A stretch of DNA of 53,744 bases from NCBI GenBank assembly GCA_029227175.1, contig JAQXZK010000183.1, forward strand, positions 1 through 53,744, read 5' to 3'. Shown one piece after another: positions 24,840 through 33,422 of the stretch. The position numbers were made by a program, and so were the translations under genes. The first letter of the stretch is position 1, and each line of letters starts with the position of its first letter. Under the pieces are notes generated by a model. The model ran no database searches and had not been told where the DNA came from. It was given only the letters and a program-made list of their open reading frames with translations. Origin of the DNA: Bacteroidales bacterium. GTDB taxonomy: Bacteria; Bacteroidota; Bacteroidia; Bacteroidales; Bacteroidaceae.

Positions 24840-26156
24840 TTATCGAATAGTAGTTGTTTCGCCGATGATACCACCAACTGTAACGCGGTCACCGGCTTTG
24901 TAACCAAGCATAAAGAGATCCTTGGCCTGTGGCGTGTATCGAGCATAGGTCTGAATCAATTTGTTGGCTTCTTCTGCACATTCCGGATCCATTGCTTTGG
25001 CTTGATTCAGCTTGTCCAGTACGACATAGTATGTACACTTGTTAAGAGCGGATTCGCTGCTCCAGTTTGGACAAGAACCGTAAATCTGCGCTAAGAGGAT
25101 GTAGGCTGTACCGTAGTTCTCCTTCATGCTAATTGCACGCTGGCAGTATTGTTTTGCTTGTGCATATTTCTTGGCGCCGAGCAGGGATGCTGCAGTAACG
25201 TAGGCCATTTCGGCTTTTTTGTCGTTGTCAGTTTCCATGTTGAATGCTTCGTCGAAATATTTTACAGCTTCGTCATAATTTTCCTGTTTGTAGTACATAA
25301 ATGCAACACCTGTAGCTGCATCGGCAGTTGGGTTAATCTCATACATGTATTTGGAAGCCTGGAAGTAAGCAGAACTTTCCTTGCAACCCATCATTTTCAA
25401 AACAGCGATAGCCTTCTTGAGGAATACTGAGTCTGCCTTGTTTTCTTCTACCTTAGGACCATAAATTGTTTGCAAGGATTCACAGTCAGCAACGCCGCTG
25501 TTGATAAACATTGCCACGAGGTTGTCTTTTACGGTTTTCAACTGAGCCTTCTTGTTCTCTGAGGCGTTTTCAATGGCTTCATCTGCGTATTTGCTTGCAT
25601 CAATATAGTCTTGGAAGAACTGGTCTGTGTGGTTGTTGTCTGCTTTTACTTTCTGGAGAGAGACTGTCATGAACGTGTTCAACACAGTACCTGAAATACC
25701 TGACTTTTCTTCAGAAACCGATTCTTTCAACCAGGCATAAGCGGTGTTGAGGTCTGCAGCGGGAGCGTAAGCCAGATAGTCAACAGCTTTTGCACCGAGA
25801 GCCGCAGCCAAGCTTGGAACACCTTTCATCTTCTGCTGGAATTCGGGAATGTATTTGCTACGAAGGTCGTATACTCCCATCAATTCATCGAAATACTTTT
25901 TGTATTCAGCGCTATTCTTATTGTCCTTACGTTCCTGAAGGAAAGCCTGAAGGATTTTAATAGCATCTGTAAAAGTGTAGTAGCGCAGTGTCGGACACTC
26001 CTTTAGAACTTCCATACATGGAGCATAGGCGTCTTTGAAGTTCCTTGCGCGAACAGCCTCGTGAGAGATTGTACTGTTCGTGTTACATGAAGATTGAGCC
26101 ATTACGCTCACACATCCAGCAAACAATAATACAGTTGCAAGAATCTTGGTTTTCAT
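24840..26156 (-). CDS. Exported tetratricopeptide-repeat protein
   Basis: The protein has 438 residues with a signal peptide (MKTKILATVLLFAGCVSVMA/Q). The body is alpha-helical with TPR units that become clear in the second half: GVAFMYYKQENYDEAVKYFDEAF, then AYVTAASLLGAKKYAQAKQYCQRAI, then TAYILLAQIYG. TPR arrays mediate protein-protein contacts. Such proteins recur next to this outer-membrane protein and lptC in Bacteroidales, but their partner is unknown to me. The C-terminus (DLFMLGYKAGDRVTVGG) is not a recognised sorting domain. The gap to the upstream outer-membrane protein gene is 49 bp. Confidence 0.8.
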   Translation of the reverse strand: MKTKILATVLLFAGCVSVMAQSSCNTNSTISHEAVRARNFKDAYAPCMEVLKECPTLRYYTFTDAIKILQAFLQERKDNKNSAEYKKYFDELMGVYDLRSKYIPEFQQKMKGVPSLAAALGAKAVDYLAYAPAADLNTAYAWLKESVSEEKSGISGTVLNTFMTVSLQKVKADNNHTDQFFQDYIDASKYADEAIENASENKKAQLKTVKDNLVAMFINSGVADCESLQTIYGPKVEENKADSVFLKKAIAVLKMMGCKESSAYFQASKYMYEINPTADAATGVAFMYYKQENYDEAVKYFDEAFNMETDNDKKAEMAYVTAASLLGAKKYAQAKQYCQRAISMKENYGTAYILLAQIYGSCPNWSSESALNKCTYYVVLDKLNQAKAMDPECAEEANKLIQTYARYTPQAKDLFMLGYKAGDRVTVGGIIGETTTIR

Positions 26157-26205
26157 TATACTTGTTTTTTTTAGTTATTAATTACGGTTATTTTTCTTTG
26201 TCCTT

Positions 26206-27486
26206 TTAGTTTACTTTGCGTTTGAAGAACCAGTGGTCGTTATAGGTTACACCAATGCAAAGACGCAAGACTCTTTCATCTAAGAATGTCTTGTCTGCTC
26301 CTTTCATGCAAACATACTGGCCTGTTATGTTGATTTTAGAGTTTGTACGAGGCAAAGGTAAAGAAAATCCAGCTGTTATTCCATATTCTTTTGCAGCTCG
26401 GATGTTATTTATTTTATAATAAGGCAGGGAGTAGTACGCACCTATACGATATTTTATGGCACCCAGGTAGTTCCGCGCAAATGGAGATGGCAGATATTCT
26501 GCTCCGAAAGCAATTTTTGTTCGGTCGCAGAAGGCTTCTTTGTTATTCATATAGGTTATATCACTCCATTTCTGTGTCATGAAGTCCATGGCAACAGTCA
26601 GTTTGTTCTTCCACTCATAGGCTACTCCGACTCCCAAAGAAGTAGGGATACCCGCGGTTGCTTCTTCTTTGCTTAATTCTGTTGTGCTTGAAGAAACAAT
26701 GCCGGTCGTAGTATTTCCTTTCACGTCTACGATTGTACCTGTTGTGTTCAACTCGGCATGTTTAGGAGAGAAGACCACACCTAATGTCAGCTTATTGTCT
26801 TTGTTTATTTGTTGGGTGTATTGTGCGCCAATATCAAACTTCATGCCTTTGGCTTTGAGGGCGGCTTCACGGCTAAAAGGGAATGCACTTGTGTTTGACT
26901 CAAAACTTTCGCTCATGGTGTGGCTGACTGAACCGAACAGATAAGATGCATTTACTCCGACTGACAGACTTTTGATAGGCCGGAAACTTAATCCGCCATA
27001 GAACTGGTTCAGGCCACCTGAACCCGAGTAGGTTACTGTAGCGTTATTGTCTGGGTTCTGTTCATTGGTGATGACTTTTCCCATCATGTAGCCCACATGT
27101 GAGAGTGGAATGACACCTGCGCTGAACCCCAGCCATGGTGCCAGGCGAAATTGCATGGCAATATAGTCGAAACTTGCGTTCTTCGCGTTTTTCTTGATAG
27201 AACCGTTGCTGAAATTGGAGTTCTGAAAAGATACGCCACCTTCAAAGATAAATGAAAGCGAGTCTGCGCATGAGTATGATGCAGGATTGGTGAAGTTTAC
27301 CTGCATGTTGTCACGAATCGCATAGCTGACACCTCCCATTGCTCTACTCTTTACTGATGTCTGTGCATCAAGTTCGCCAAGGCCATAACGAGTGTAGGGG
27401 GAATTTGTGAAGTTCTGGCCTACAATTGTTGTGGAGAACAGAAGTGACAGGAGTATGGTTAGAGTCGTATATTTGCTGTATATCAT
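26206..27486 (-). CDS. Outer-membrane beta-barrel protein, FadL/PorV-like
   Basis: The protein has 426 residues. A signal peptide (about 1-23, cleavage before QNFTNSPYTRYG) is followed by alternating hydrophobic strands rich in aromatic residues and Gly. FadL/PorV-type features are SPYTRYGLGELD, SRAMGGVSYAIRD and VNFTNPASYS near the N-terminus. A final strand ends in WFFKRKV. Such barrels handle hydrophobic compounds or serve as scaffolds for secretion; the specific role here is unknown. It is the first gene of the minus-strand unit OMP-TPR-lptC-CNNM-ppiD. Confidence 0.82.
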   Translation of the reverse strand: MIYSKYTTLTILLSLLFSTTIVGQNFTNSPYTRYGLGELDAQTSVKSRAMGGVSYAIRDNMQVNFTNPASYSCADSLSFIFEGGVSFQNSNFSNGSIKKNAKNASFDYIAMQFRLAPWLGFSAGVIPLSHVGYMMGKVITNEQNPDNNATVTYSGSGGLNQFYGGLSFRPIKSLSVGVNASYLFGSVSHTMSESFESNTSAFPFSREAALKAKGMKFDIGAQYTQQINKDNKLTLGVVFSPKHAELNTTGTIVDVKGNTTTGIVSSSTTELSKEEATAGIPTSLGVGVAYEWKNKLTVAMDFMTQKWSDITYMNNKEAFCDRTKIAFGAEYLPSPFARNYLGAIKYRIGAYYSLPYYKINNIRAAKEYGITAGFSLPLPRTNSKINITGQYVCMKGADKTFLDERVLRLCIGVTYNDHWFFKRKVN

Positions 27487-27534
27487 TAGTCTTGTTTATC
27501 TGCGTTACCTAAAATCCCGGTATGAAAATCTGTG

Positions 27535-27542
27535 CAAATATG
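27535..27542 (-). promoter_or_regulatory. Candidate -7 element for the outer-membrane protein unit
   Basis: The minus strand reads CATATTTG, one mismatch from TAnnTTTG, about 49 bp upstream of the start codon at 27486. It is the best candidate in the region. Confidence 0.4.
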
Positions 27543-27929
27543 AGGTTTTTTCATTGTATAGCCAAAAAAAAAAGTGTCTACCTCGTTAAAAAAATCAAAA
27601 CAGAGAGAGTCTGTTCAATTCCAGGGAAGTGATTTCTCGTTTATATGCATTTTCTTCTTGCTGTTAGAAATTTTAAGGGTGTCTGGTAGACCGCTCCAAT
27701 CCTCGAGTAGTTATCCCAGGAAATGAAATTTATTCTATATATATAAGGTGTTATCGCGTAGGAGAAAACATGTTATGCTTGCATTGAGCAACGAAGGTTT
27801 TTTCTCGCCCGACTTCTCCTGCTACAGTTCGTAAAGGCGATAGTTGGGGCTTGCTGTTGCTTTTGCTTGCCGTGTTCGGCTGGGGAATCTTTGGGAGTTT
27901 TCAAGAAATTTGGGAAGGTAATAAAGTCT

Positions 27930-27937
27930 TACATTTG
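27930..27937 (+). promoter_or_regulatory. -7 promoter element of the small-RNA candidate
   Basis: TACATTTG matches TAnnTTTG on the + strand. A TTTG at 27909-27912 could be the -33 element (17-bp spacing, as for tsaD). No + strand protein gene follows until 29775. Confidence 0.4.
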
Positions 27938-27943
27938 TACGTC

Positions 27944-28049
27944 CTCCTTTTTGCTCTTTTGACACCAAAGGAGCAACCCGAGTAACCGGAGTTCCATTGT
28001 TAACCGTAGGAGTGGGATTTTTTTCTCCCTCGCGAGAAAAAATTTTTTT
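27944..28049 (+). ncRNA. Candidate small non-coding RNA of about 105 nt
   Basis: The boundaries are inferred from a TAnnTTTG promoter match ending at 27937 and a terminator ending in seven T residues at 28049. The interval has no credible reading frame. Both flanking protein genes are on the minus strand, so a + oriented terminator here would have no other client. No known RNA family was recognised. Confidence 0.3.
28019..28049 (+). terminator. Rho-independent terminator on the + strand within a gene-free region
   Basis: The arms TTTTTTCTC (28019-28027) and GAGAAAAAA (28034-28042) enclose a 6-nt loop and are followed by seven T residues (28043-28049). The T-tract follows only on the + strand, which fixes the orientation. 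Confidence 0.55.
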
Positions 28050-28224
28050 CTACCCGAGGAAACAAAATTTATCTCCCGATACTCGTTACTCGGATTACCT
28101 CGGTTACTCCACCTGTTTTTAGGTGGCAAAGCCTGGTGCGGAATCAGGAAAAATGTTTATAAAAAGTAGATGTGGCCTGATGGCGCTGATGAGCTATTGG
28201 GGGCTGATGCGGGAACTGGCAAAA

Positions 28225-28254
28225 AGAAAAGGCCCTGTGGACAGGACCTTTTCT
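28225..28254 (-). terminator. Terminator of the antiporter gene
   Basis: The arms AGAAAAGGCCCTGT and ACAGGACCTTTTCT form a 14-bp stem with one mismatch and a 2-nt loop, 22 bp downstream of the antiporter stop codon. A T-run follows on the minus strand. Confidence 0.75.
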
Positions 28255-28275
28255 GAAGTATGAACTTTATTTCTT

Positions 28276-29577
28276 TCAAATAAAGAGAAGTTGCACGATG
28301 ATGTAAATAGGCAATAAGACTACAATGGAGAACTTGAAAATGTAGCCAAAGAAAGAAGGCATTTTGATGCCACTTTGCTCTGCGATGCTTTTTACCATGA
28401 AGTTCGGACCATTGCCAATATAGGTGAGTGCGCCGAAGAATACAGCACCTATGGAGATTGCAGCCAAGAATGGGTCTGCAGCGAGACCGGCAATTTCTCC
28501 TTCCGGAGCCATTGAGTTAAATACGACCGCTGTTGGTGCGTTATCAAGAAAAGCGGACAGTGTACCTGTGCCGTAGAGATACTGCCAAGGCTGTGAGAGA
28601 ATTTGCTGAATTTCTCCTTTCATCTCACTCAGGTACATAAGGGCTGGAGTCATTGTTGCAAAGATACCGATGAATACACATGCCACTTCAAGAATCGGAG
28701 TCCAGGAGAATTCGTTCTCTTTGCGTGTTTCTTTCTTGGTTGTCGCCATGCTGAGTATGATGATAGCAACAAATACCCATTCACGCAGTAACTTGATGTA
28801 GAAGGGAGCGTCATGCTCTGCCATAGCGGGAATGTATTTCCCGTTGATAAACATGGTTGAGGCAATGACGCACAATAGCCAAACTACGTTGATAAGGCCG
28901 CCGAAACTCACGGATGTCGTGTTCTTATCGTCTGCTTCCAAGCAATCTTTCGGCTCTCGTTTGTAGTAATAGGTATCAGTGCAGAAATAGGTAATCAGGA
29001 GAATTACACCTGTTACAAGCCACTCGGGGGTGAGGTGGAAGAACCAAGTGAATTCTGCGCCTTTTTGGAAAAGGAGAAAGAGTGGTGGGTCTCCAAGTGG
29101 GGTAAGAAGACCTCCGCAGTTGGCCACAATGGCGATGAAGAACATAATGGTGTGTACCTTGTGCTTACGCTCGGAGATGGTTTGGATAAGCAGGCGGATG
29201 AGCAACATTGCGGCTCCGGTTGTTCCCATGAACGAAGCGAGCAACCATCCTATGCCTATGATAGCAGTGTTGGTGGTTGGAGTTGCGCGAAGGTCACCTT
29301 TGATACGTATTCCTCCGGTTGTCACAAAAAGAGCCATCAATAACAGAATGAACGGCACGTAGTCGTAAATCATCTGATGCTCAATGTTGTGGGCATATCC
29401 GTTCACGCACATCCATATAGCGACAGGAACTCCCAATGCCAGTGAGACATATAACTTGTGCAAATTGTGCTCCCACCAATGTTCCAGTTTTGTCAGTGGG
29501 AAAATAGCAATACAGAGTAACATAGCCACGAATGGAAGAATTATCCATTCAGGTATGGCTGTTAATGTTGTTTCCAT
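28276..29577 (-). CDS. Sodium:proton antiporter, NhaD / ion-transporter superfamily
   Basis: A 433-residue inner-membrane protein with about 11-12 helices. Typical NhaD-type segments are LVTTGGIRIKGD-like FVTTGGIRIKGDL (about 84-97), the FMGTTGAAMLLIRLL helix, VANCGGLLTPLGDPPLFLLF and the second-half counterpart SAFLDNAPTAVVFNS with TYIGNGPNFMVKSIAE. The paired helix breaks around GDPP and DNAPT are the ion-binding regions in this superfamily. It would exchange Na+ (or Li+) for H+. It is a single-gene unit with its own promoter (29616-29623) and terminator (28225-28254). Confidence 0.9.
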   Translation of the reverse strand: METTLTAIPEWIILPFVAMLLCIAIFPLTKLEHWWEHNLHKLYVSLALGVPVAIWMCVNGYAHNIEHQMIYDYVPFILLLMALFVTTGGIRIKGDLRATPTTNTAIIGIGWLLASFMGTTGAAMLLIRLLIQTISERKHKVHTIMFFIAIVANCGGLLTPLGDPPLFLLFQKGAEFTWFFHLTPEWLVTGVILLITYFCTDTYYYKREPKDCLEADDKNTTSVSFGGLINVVWLLCVIASTMFINGKYIPAMAEHDAPFYIKLLREWVFVAIIILSMATTKKETRKENEFSWTPILEVACVFIGIFATMTPALMYLSEMKGEIQQILSQPWQYLYGTGTLSAFLDNAPTAVVFNSMAPEGEIAGLAADPFLAAISIGAVFFGALTYIGNGPNFMVKSIAEQSGIKMPSFFGYIFKFSIVVLLPIYIIVQLLFI

Positions 29578-29615
29578 GCTTATTACCTTGATTTAGTAAT
29601 TATTAAAATTTTTCG

Positions 29616-29623
29616 CAAAGGTA
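29616..29623 (-). promoter_or_regulatory. -7 promoter element for the antiporter gene
   Basis: The minus strand reads TACCTTTG, an exact TAnnTTTG match, 39-46 bp upstream of the start codon at 29577. Confidence 0.65.
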
Positions 29624-29736
29624 ATAAAAAAACAAGAATTCGTTCTCCTCATGTTCTTTTATTCATCCTTATCGGACATTTTTTATTCCGTATTTAAAAA
29701 AGGAGAACAAAATTATCGTTGAGTGCGAACTATCGC

Positions 29737-29744
29737 TAAATTTG
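29737..29744 (+). promoter_or_regulatory. -7 promoter element for the GH123-like gene
   Basis: TAAATTTG matches TAnnTTTG, with a TTG near 29719-29721 as possible -33 element. The predicted leader is about 25 nt. Confidence 0.65.
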
Positions 29745-29774
29745 CATCATCTATGAACAAAAAACAGTATGCAT

Positions 29775-31430
29775 ATGAAGAATTTATCCGTTGCTTTTGT
29801 TCTGATGGCCGGCTTAGTGTCCGGTTGCGGACGAGTTGCCTCTCCTTTGAGTGTCTATCAGGTTGAACCTCTTGTCAAGGTTTTGCCATGTGATTCTGTT
29901 TTCGTGGATTCTCCGGACACGATGCATGTGGCCAAGGGAGAGTGTGCCTCTTTTCAGTTTGTCATTACAACATCGCAGAACGTGAGTGGCTTGCAGGCTG
30001 ATGTTTGTCCGGACAAGTTGGGAGAGGTGAAAACAGGATGGGTGCACGATGTCCACAATGAAAATCCCACACACGGTGCAGACGATATGATTGTTACGCC
30101 TGACAACAACTATCCGGATCCTATCATTGATGATGAGCAGGAAGACCTCTCTGCGGGGAAGAAAAAAACGCTTTGGGTTGACGTGGCAATTCCACGTGAT
30201 GCCAAGGATGGGGTGCATAAGTGTAAACTCGCCATTAAGGGAGAAACGGCTCAGGGAAAGACTGTTGTAAAGAAAAATTTCTTTGTCAAAGTGTATCCGG
30301 TGACACTTCCCGAGGAACAAAAACTGAACGTGGTCAATTGGTACACTCCGAGTACATTGAAATTCTTGAATAACGGTGATCCTGTCGAGAAATATTCAGA
30401 CCGTTATTTCGAACTTCTCCAACTCATCGCCGAAAAGGGTGCCGCTTACGGACAGAACTGCTGGCTCATACAGGAGAAGCCGGTATTGGTTATGAATGCT
30501 GACAGTACGGACTTTACGTTGGATTTTACATATTTTGACAAAGCTGTTCAGATGTTTATTGAGCATGGAAATCTGAAGTCTTTCCACAACTCTCATTTGG
30601 GAAGCCGTTTCCCGGGTGCGAAGTGGAGTGAAGGTCATTGTTTTACTGTGAATTATGTAGAGGACAAACAAATCAAGCAGGATATTGTGGGCTATCAGGA
30701 CCCTCGTTTGAAGGATTATATCCAGAAGTATTATTCCCAGTTGCAAGAGCATCTCCGCGAGAAGGGATGGCTCAACATGTGTTGCCAACATATTGCTGAC
30801 GAGCCGGACAATCCGGGGACAGAAAGCCAAAAGTCATGGACAGCAGTTGCTGGTATGGTTAAGCAGGCAGCTCCTGAGCTAAAGACGATAGATGCGAGCT
30901 TTGAGATAATTGAAAATCAGGATGTAAGTGTCATTATATTGGGTAATAACATTGCCACTCTGCCTCCTGTTCCAGAAGGTAGCCAAAGGTGGATGTACAC
31001 TTGTACTGGTCCTCAGGGAAACTTTGCAAACCGCTTCATCCAGTTGCCGTTGATTAAGACACGTATTTTACACTGGATAAACTTCAAGTACAATGAGGAG
31101 GGTTACCTGCACTGGGGATTCAATTATTGGGGCCATAGCCGTAGTCCGTTGGTTGATGTAACACCAGAAACAGAATGGCCGGGAGGCGATTGCTTCATAA
31201 TCTACCCGGGTTACAACAAGGTCTATCCAAGTATCCGTCTTTGCGCCATGCGTGATGGAATCCGTGACTACGATTTGCTGAAGATGCTGGAGGAGGTTGA
31301 TGCGAGGAAAGCCAAGGAAATCTGTGATAGAATCATTCTTGGACCTGATTCATACAATCTTGATATCAAGCATTTTTATGATACCAGAAAGGAAATCCTC
31401 GAGATACTCAGTCGTTCGGTTAAGAAATAA
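29775..31430 (+). CDS. DUF4091 / glycoside hydrolase family 123-like lipoprotein
   Basis: From the ATG at 29775 (an alternative lies 6 bp upstream) the protein has 551 residues. A lipoprotein signal ends LVSGC (Cys18). An N-terminal beta-sandwich (about 25-185) is followed by the DUF4091/GH123 TIM barrel (about 190-545). The acid pair ADEP at about residues 341-344 (Asp342, Glu343) matches the Asp-Glu pair that serves substrate-assisted catalysis in GH123 beta-N-acetylgalactosaminidases. Other family segments are GFNYWG and CAMRDGIRDYDLLKML near the C-terminus. GH123 enzymes release GalNAc from glycosphingolipids, but many DUF4091 proteins are uncharacterised. No other glycan-utilisation genes (SusC/D) lie nearby. 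Confidence 0.85.
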   Translation: MKNLSVAFVLMAGLVSGCGRVASPLSVYQVEPLVKVLPCDSVFVDSPDTMHVAKGECASFQFVITTSQNVSGLQADVCPDKLGEVKTGWVHDVHNENPTHGADDMIVTPDNNYPDPIIDDEQEDLSAGKKKTLWVDVAIPRDAKDGVHKCKLAIKGETAQGKTVVKKNFFVKVYPVTLPEEQKLNVVNWYTPSTLKFLNNGDPVEKYSDRYFELLQLIAEKGAAYGQNCWLIQEKPVLVMNADSTDFTLDFTYFDKAVQMFIEHGNLKSFHNSHLGSRFPGAKWSEGHCFTVNYVEDKQIKQDIVGYQDPRLKDYIQKYYSQLQEHLREKGWLNMCCQHIADEPDNPGTESQKSWTAVAGMVKQAAPELKTIDASFEIIENQDVSVIILGNNIATLPPVPEGSQRWMYTCTGPQGNFANRFIQLPLIKTRILHWINFKYNEEGYLHWGFNYWGHSRSPLVDVTPETEWPGGDCFIIYPGYNKVYPSIRLCAMRDGIRDYDLLKMLEEVDARKAKEICDRIILGPDSYNLDIKHFYDTRKEILEILSRSVKK

Positions 31431-31466
31431 ATGATGTAAAGATATCTTAAAGCAGATTTCTTTTAC

Positions 31467-31474
31467 TATTTTTG
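31467..31474 (+). promoter_or_regulatory. -7 promoter element for dxs-trkA-trkH
   Basis: TATTTTTG matches TAnnTTTG and lies 29-36 bp upstream of the dxs start at 31503. Confidence 0.65.
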
Positions 31475-31502
31475 CATTTCGTATTGATTGCAAATCGTAA
31501 AA

Positions 31503-33422
31503 ATGGGACAGTTAAAGACCGACTTCAAGATATTGACACGAATAGACTCTCCGGAAGATCTGCGGAAATTAAGTGCCGACGATCTTCCGGCTCTTTGCCA
31601 AGAACTTAGAACGTATATCATTAACGAACTTTCGGTAAATCCGGGCCATTTTGCAGCAAGTCTCGGCACGGTGGAACTTACTGTTGCCTTGCACTATGTA
31701 TACAATACTCCTTATGACCGCCTTGTGTGGGATGTAGGCCATCAGGCTTATGGGCATAAGATTTTGACCGGACGTAGGGAGTTATTTCACACCAACAGGA
31801 GGTTGCATGGCATAAAGCCATTCCCGTCTCCGGCAGAGAGCGAGTATGACACTTTTGCCTGCGGTCATGCATCAAACTCTATCTCCGCTGCATTGGGTAT
31901 GGCTGTTGCGGCCATGAGCAAGGGTGAGACGGACAGACATGTGGTGACGGTAATAGGTGACGGAAGTATGAGCGGGGGGTTGGCTTTTGAAGGGTTGAAC
32001 AATGCCTCAAGTACGCCAAACAATCTGCTCATCATATTGAATGATAATGACATGGCGATTGACCACAGTGTGGGAGGTATGAAACAATATTTGTTCAATC
32101 TTACCACGTCAAACAGTTATAATCAGTTTCGTTTCAAATTGTCTCAGTTCCTTTTCAAACTAGGCATCTTGAATGAGGAACGTCGTAAGACGTGGATTCG
32201 TTTTGCCAATAGTGTCAAGTCAATGGTGGCTATGCAGCAGAATATCTTTGAGGGGATGAATATCAGATATTTTGGCCCGATAGACGGACATGATGTCAAG
32301 AAACTGGCCAAGGTGTTGCGTGATATCAAGGAATTGGAAGGCCCGAAGTTGCTACATCTGCATACCGTTAAAGGCAAGGGCTATGAACCGGCAGAGAAGA
32401 ACCCCGAGGTCTGGCATGCGCCCGGACTTTTTGATGCGGAAACAGGCGAGATAGCCAAGTGCGACGAAGAGAACCTTCCGCCCAAGTTCCAGGATGTATT
32501 TGGCGAGACACTTTTGGAGTTGGCCAGGATGAATCCGCGTATTGTCGGTGTAACGCCGGCTATGCCTTCCGGTTGCTCTATGAATATACTCATGGAGGCT
32601 ATGCCTGAGCGCGCTTTTGATGTGGGCATAGCCGAGGGACATGCGGTCACATTCTCCGGAGGAATGGCGAAGGAGGGTATGTTGCCGTTCTGCAATATCT
32701 ACTCTACTTTCATGCAGAGGGCCTATGACAATGTGATACACGACATTGCATTGTTGAACCTTCCGGTCGTCCTGTGCCTGGACAGAGCAGGCTTGGTGGG
32801 CGAAGACGGCCCGACTCATCATGGGGCTTTTGACTTGGCCTATTTCCGGCCGATACCCAACCTCACCATTGCAGCTCCGAGGAACGAGCATGAATTGCGC
32901 AAGTTGATGTATACGGCCCAGTTACCCGATAAGGGACCGTTTGTCATACGCTATCCCCGGGGAAGAGGCTCGTTGGTCGAATGGCGTTGCCCGCTTGAGG
33001 AAATCACGGTGGGGCAGGGGCAGAAATTAAAGGACGGAAAGGACATGGCCGTTCTCTCACTGGGTCCTTTGGGATATGTGGCTCAGAAGGCTATTGAGCG
33101 GGCCGAACAGAAATACAATGTCACGATAGCTCACTACGATATGCGCTTCTTGAAACCTTTAGACCAGGACATCATGAACGAGGTAGCCGACAGGTATCGG
33201 CACATTATTACCTTGGAGGACGGTGTGATTGAGGGCGGACTGGGTAGTGCTGTGCTTGAGTTTTTGTCTGACCATAACTGTGAGTCCTGCGTGAAGAGAT
33301 TAGGTCTGCCAGATAAATTTATTGAGCATGGAAAGCCTCAGGAGTTGTACCATCTTTGCGGCATTGACGAGGATGGCATTCTGGGAACCATTGAAGAGAT
33401 AATTAAAGAAATGGAAGTATGA
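31503..33422 (+). CDS. dxs: 1-deoxy-D-xylulose-5-phosphate synthase
   Basis: From the ATG at 31503 (an in-frame TTG at 31488 is less likely) the enzyme has 639 residues, normal for DXS. It condenses pyruvate and glyceraldehyde 3-phosphate, a thiamine-diphosphate-dependent step that feeds the MEP isoprenoid pathway and also the DXP-dependent PLP route to which pdxA belongs. Visible motifs are [15 protein letters not shown], the ThDP motif [15 protein letters not shown] ending in NDND, DGHD near 275, and in the Pyr domain [15 protein letters not shown] and [16 protein letters not shown] transketolase C-domain closes the protein. It overlaps trkA by 4 bp (ATGA), so translation is probably coupled. 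Confidence 0.97.
   Translation: MGQLKTDFKILTRIDSPEDLRKLSADDLPALCQELRTYIINELSVNPGHFAASLGTVELTVALHYVYNTPYDRLVWDVGHQAYGHKILTGRRELFHTNRRLHGIKPFPSPAESEYDTFACGHASNSISAALGMAVAAMSKGETDRHVVTVIGDGSMSGGLAFEGLNNASSTPNNLLIILNDNDMAIDHSVGGMKQYLFNLTTSNSYNQFRFKLSQFLFKLGILNEERRKTWIRFANSVKSMVAMQQNIFEGMNIRYFGPIDGHDVKKLAKVLRDIKELEGPKLLHLHTVKGKGYEPAEKNPEVWHAPGLFDAETGEIAKCDEENLPPKFQDVFGETLLELARMNPRIVGVTPAMPSGCSMNILMEAMPERAFDVGIAEGHAVTFSGGMAKEGMLPFCNIYSTFMQRAYDNVIHDIALLNLPVVLCLDRAGLVGEDGPTHHGAFDLAYFRPIPNLTIAAPRNEHELRKLMYTAQLPDKGPFVIRYPRGRGSLVEWRCPLEEITVGQGQKLKDGKDMAVLSLGPLGYVAQKAIERAEQKYNVTIAHYDMRFLKPLDQDIMNEVADRYRHIITLEDGVIEGGLGSAVLEFLSDHNCESCVKRLGLPDKFIEHGKPQELYHLCGIDEDGILGTIEEIIKEMEV

Larger units (their letters stand above)
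27543..28224. other. Long intergenic region with a small-RNA candidate and GTAACCGA-type repeats
   Basis: This is the longest gene-free stretch in the window. It contains a + strand -7 element (27930-27937), a + oriented terminator (28019-28049) and imperfect inverted copies of a GAGTAACCG-type motif (27970-27992 and 28085-28110). No reading frame with domain, signal peptide or membrane helix is present. The longest frame, about 66 codons on the minus strand at 27929-28129, runs through the terminator and the inverted repeat and is unlikely to be a gene. Confidence 0.5.

Noticed and set aside
27929..28129. 66-codon minus-strand frame as a small protein
   Set aside because: It passes through the intrinsic terminator and the inverted repeat, has no promoter and no protein-like features.
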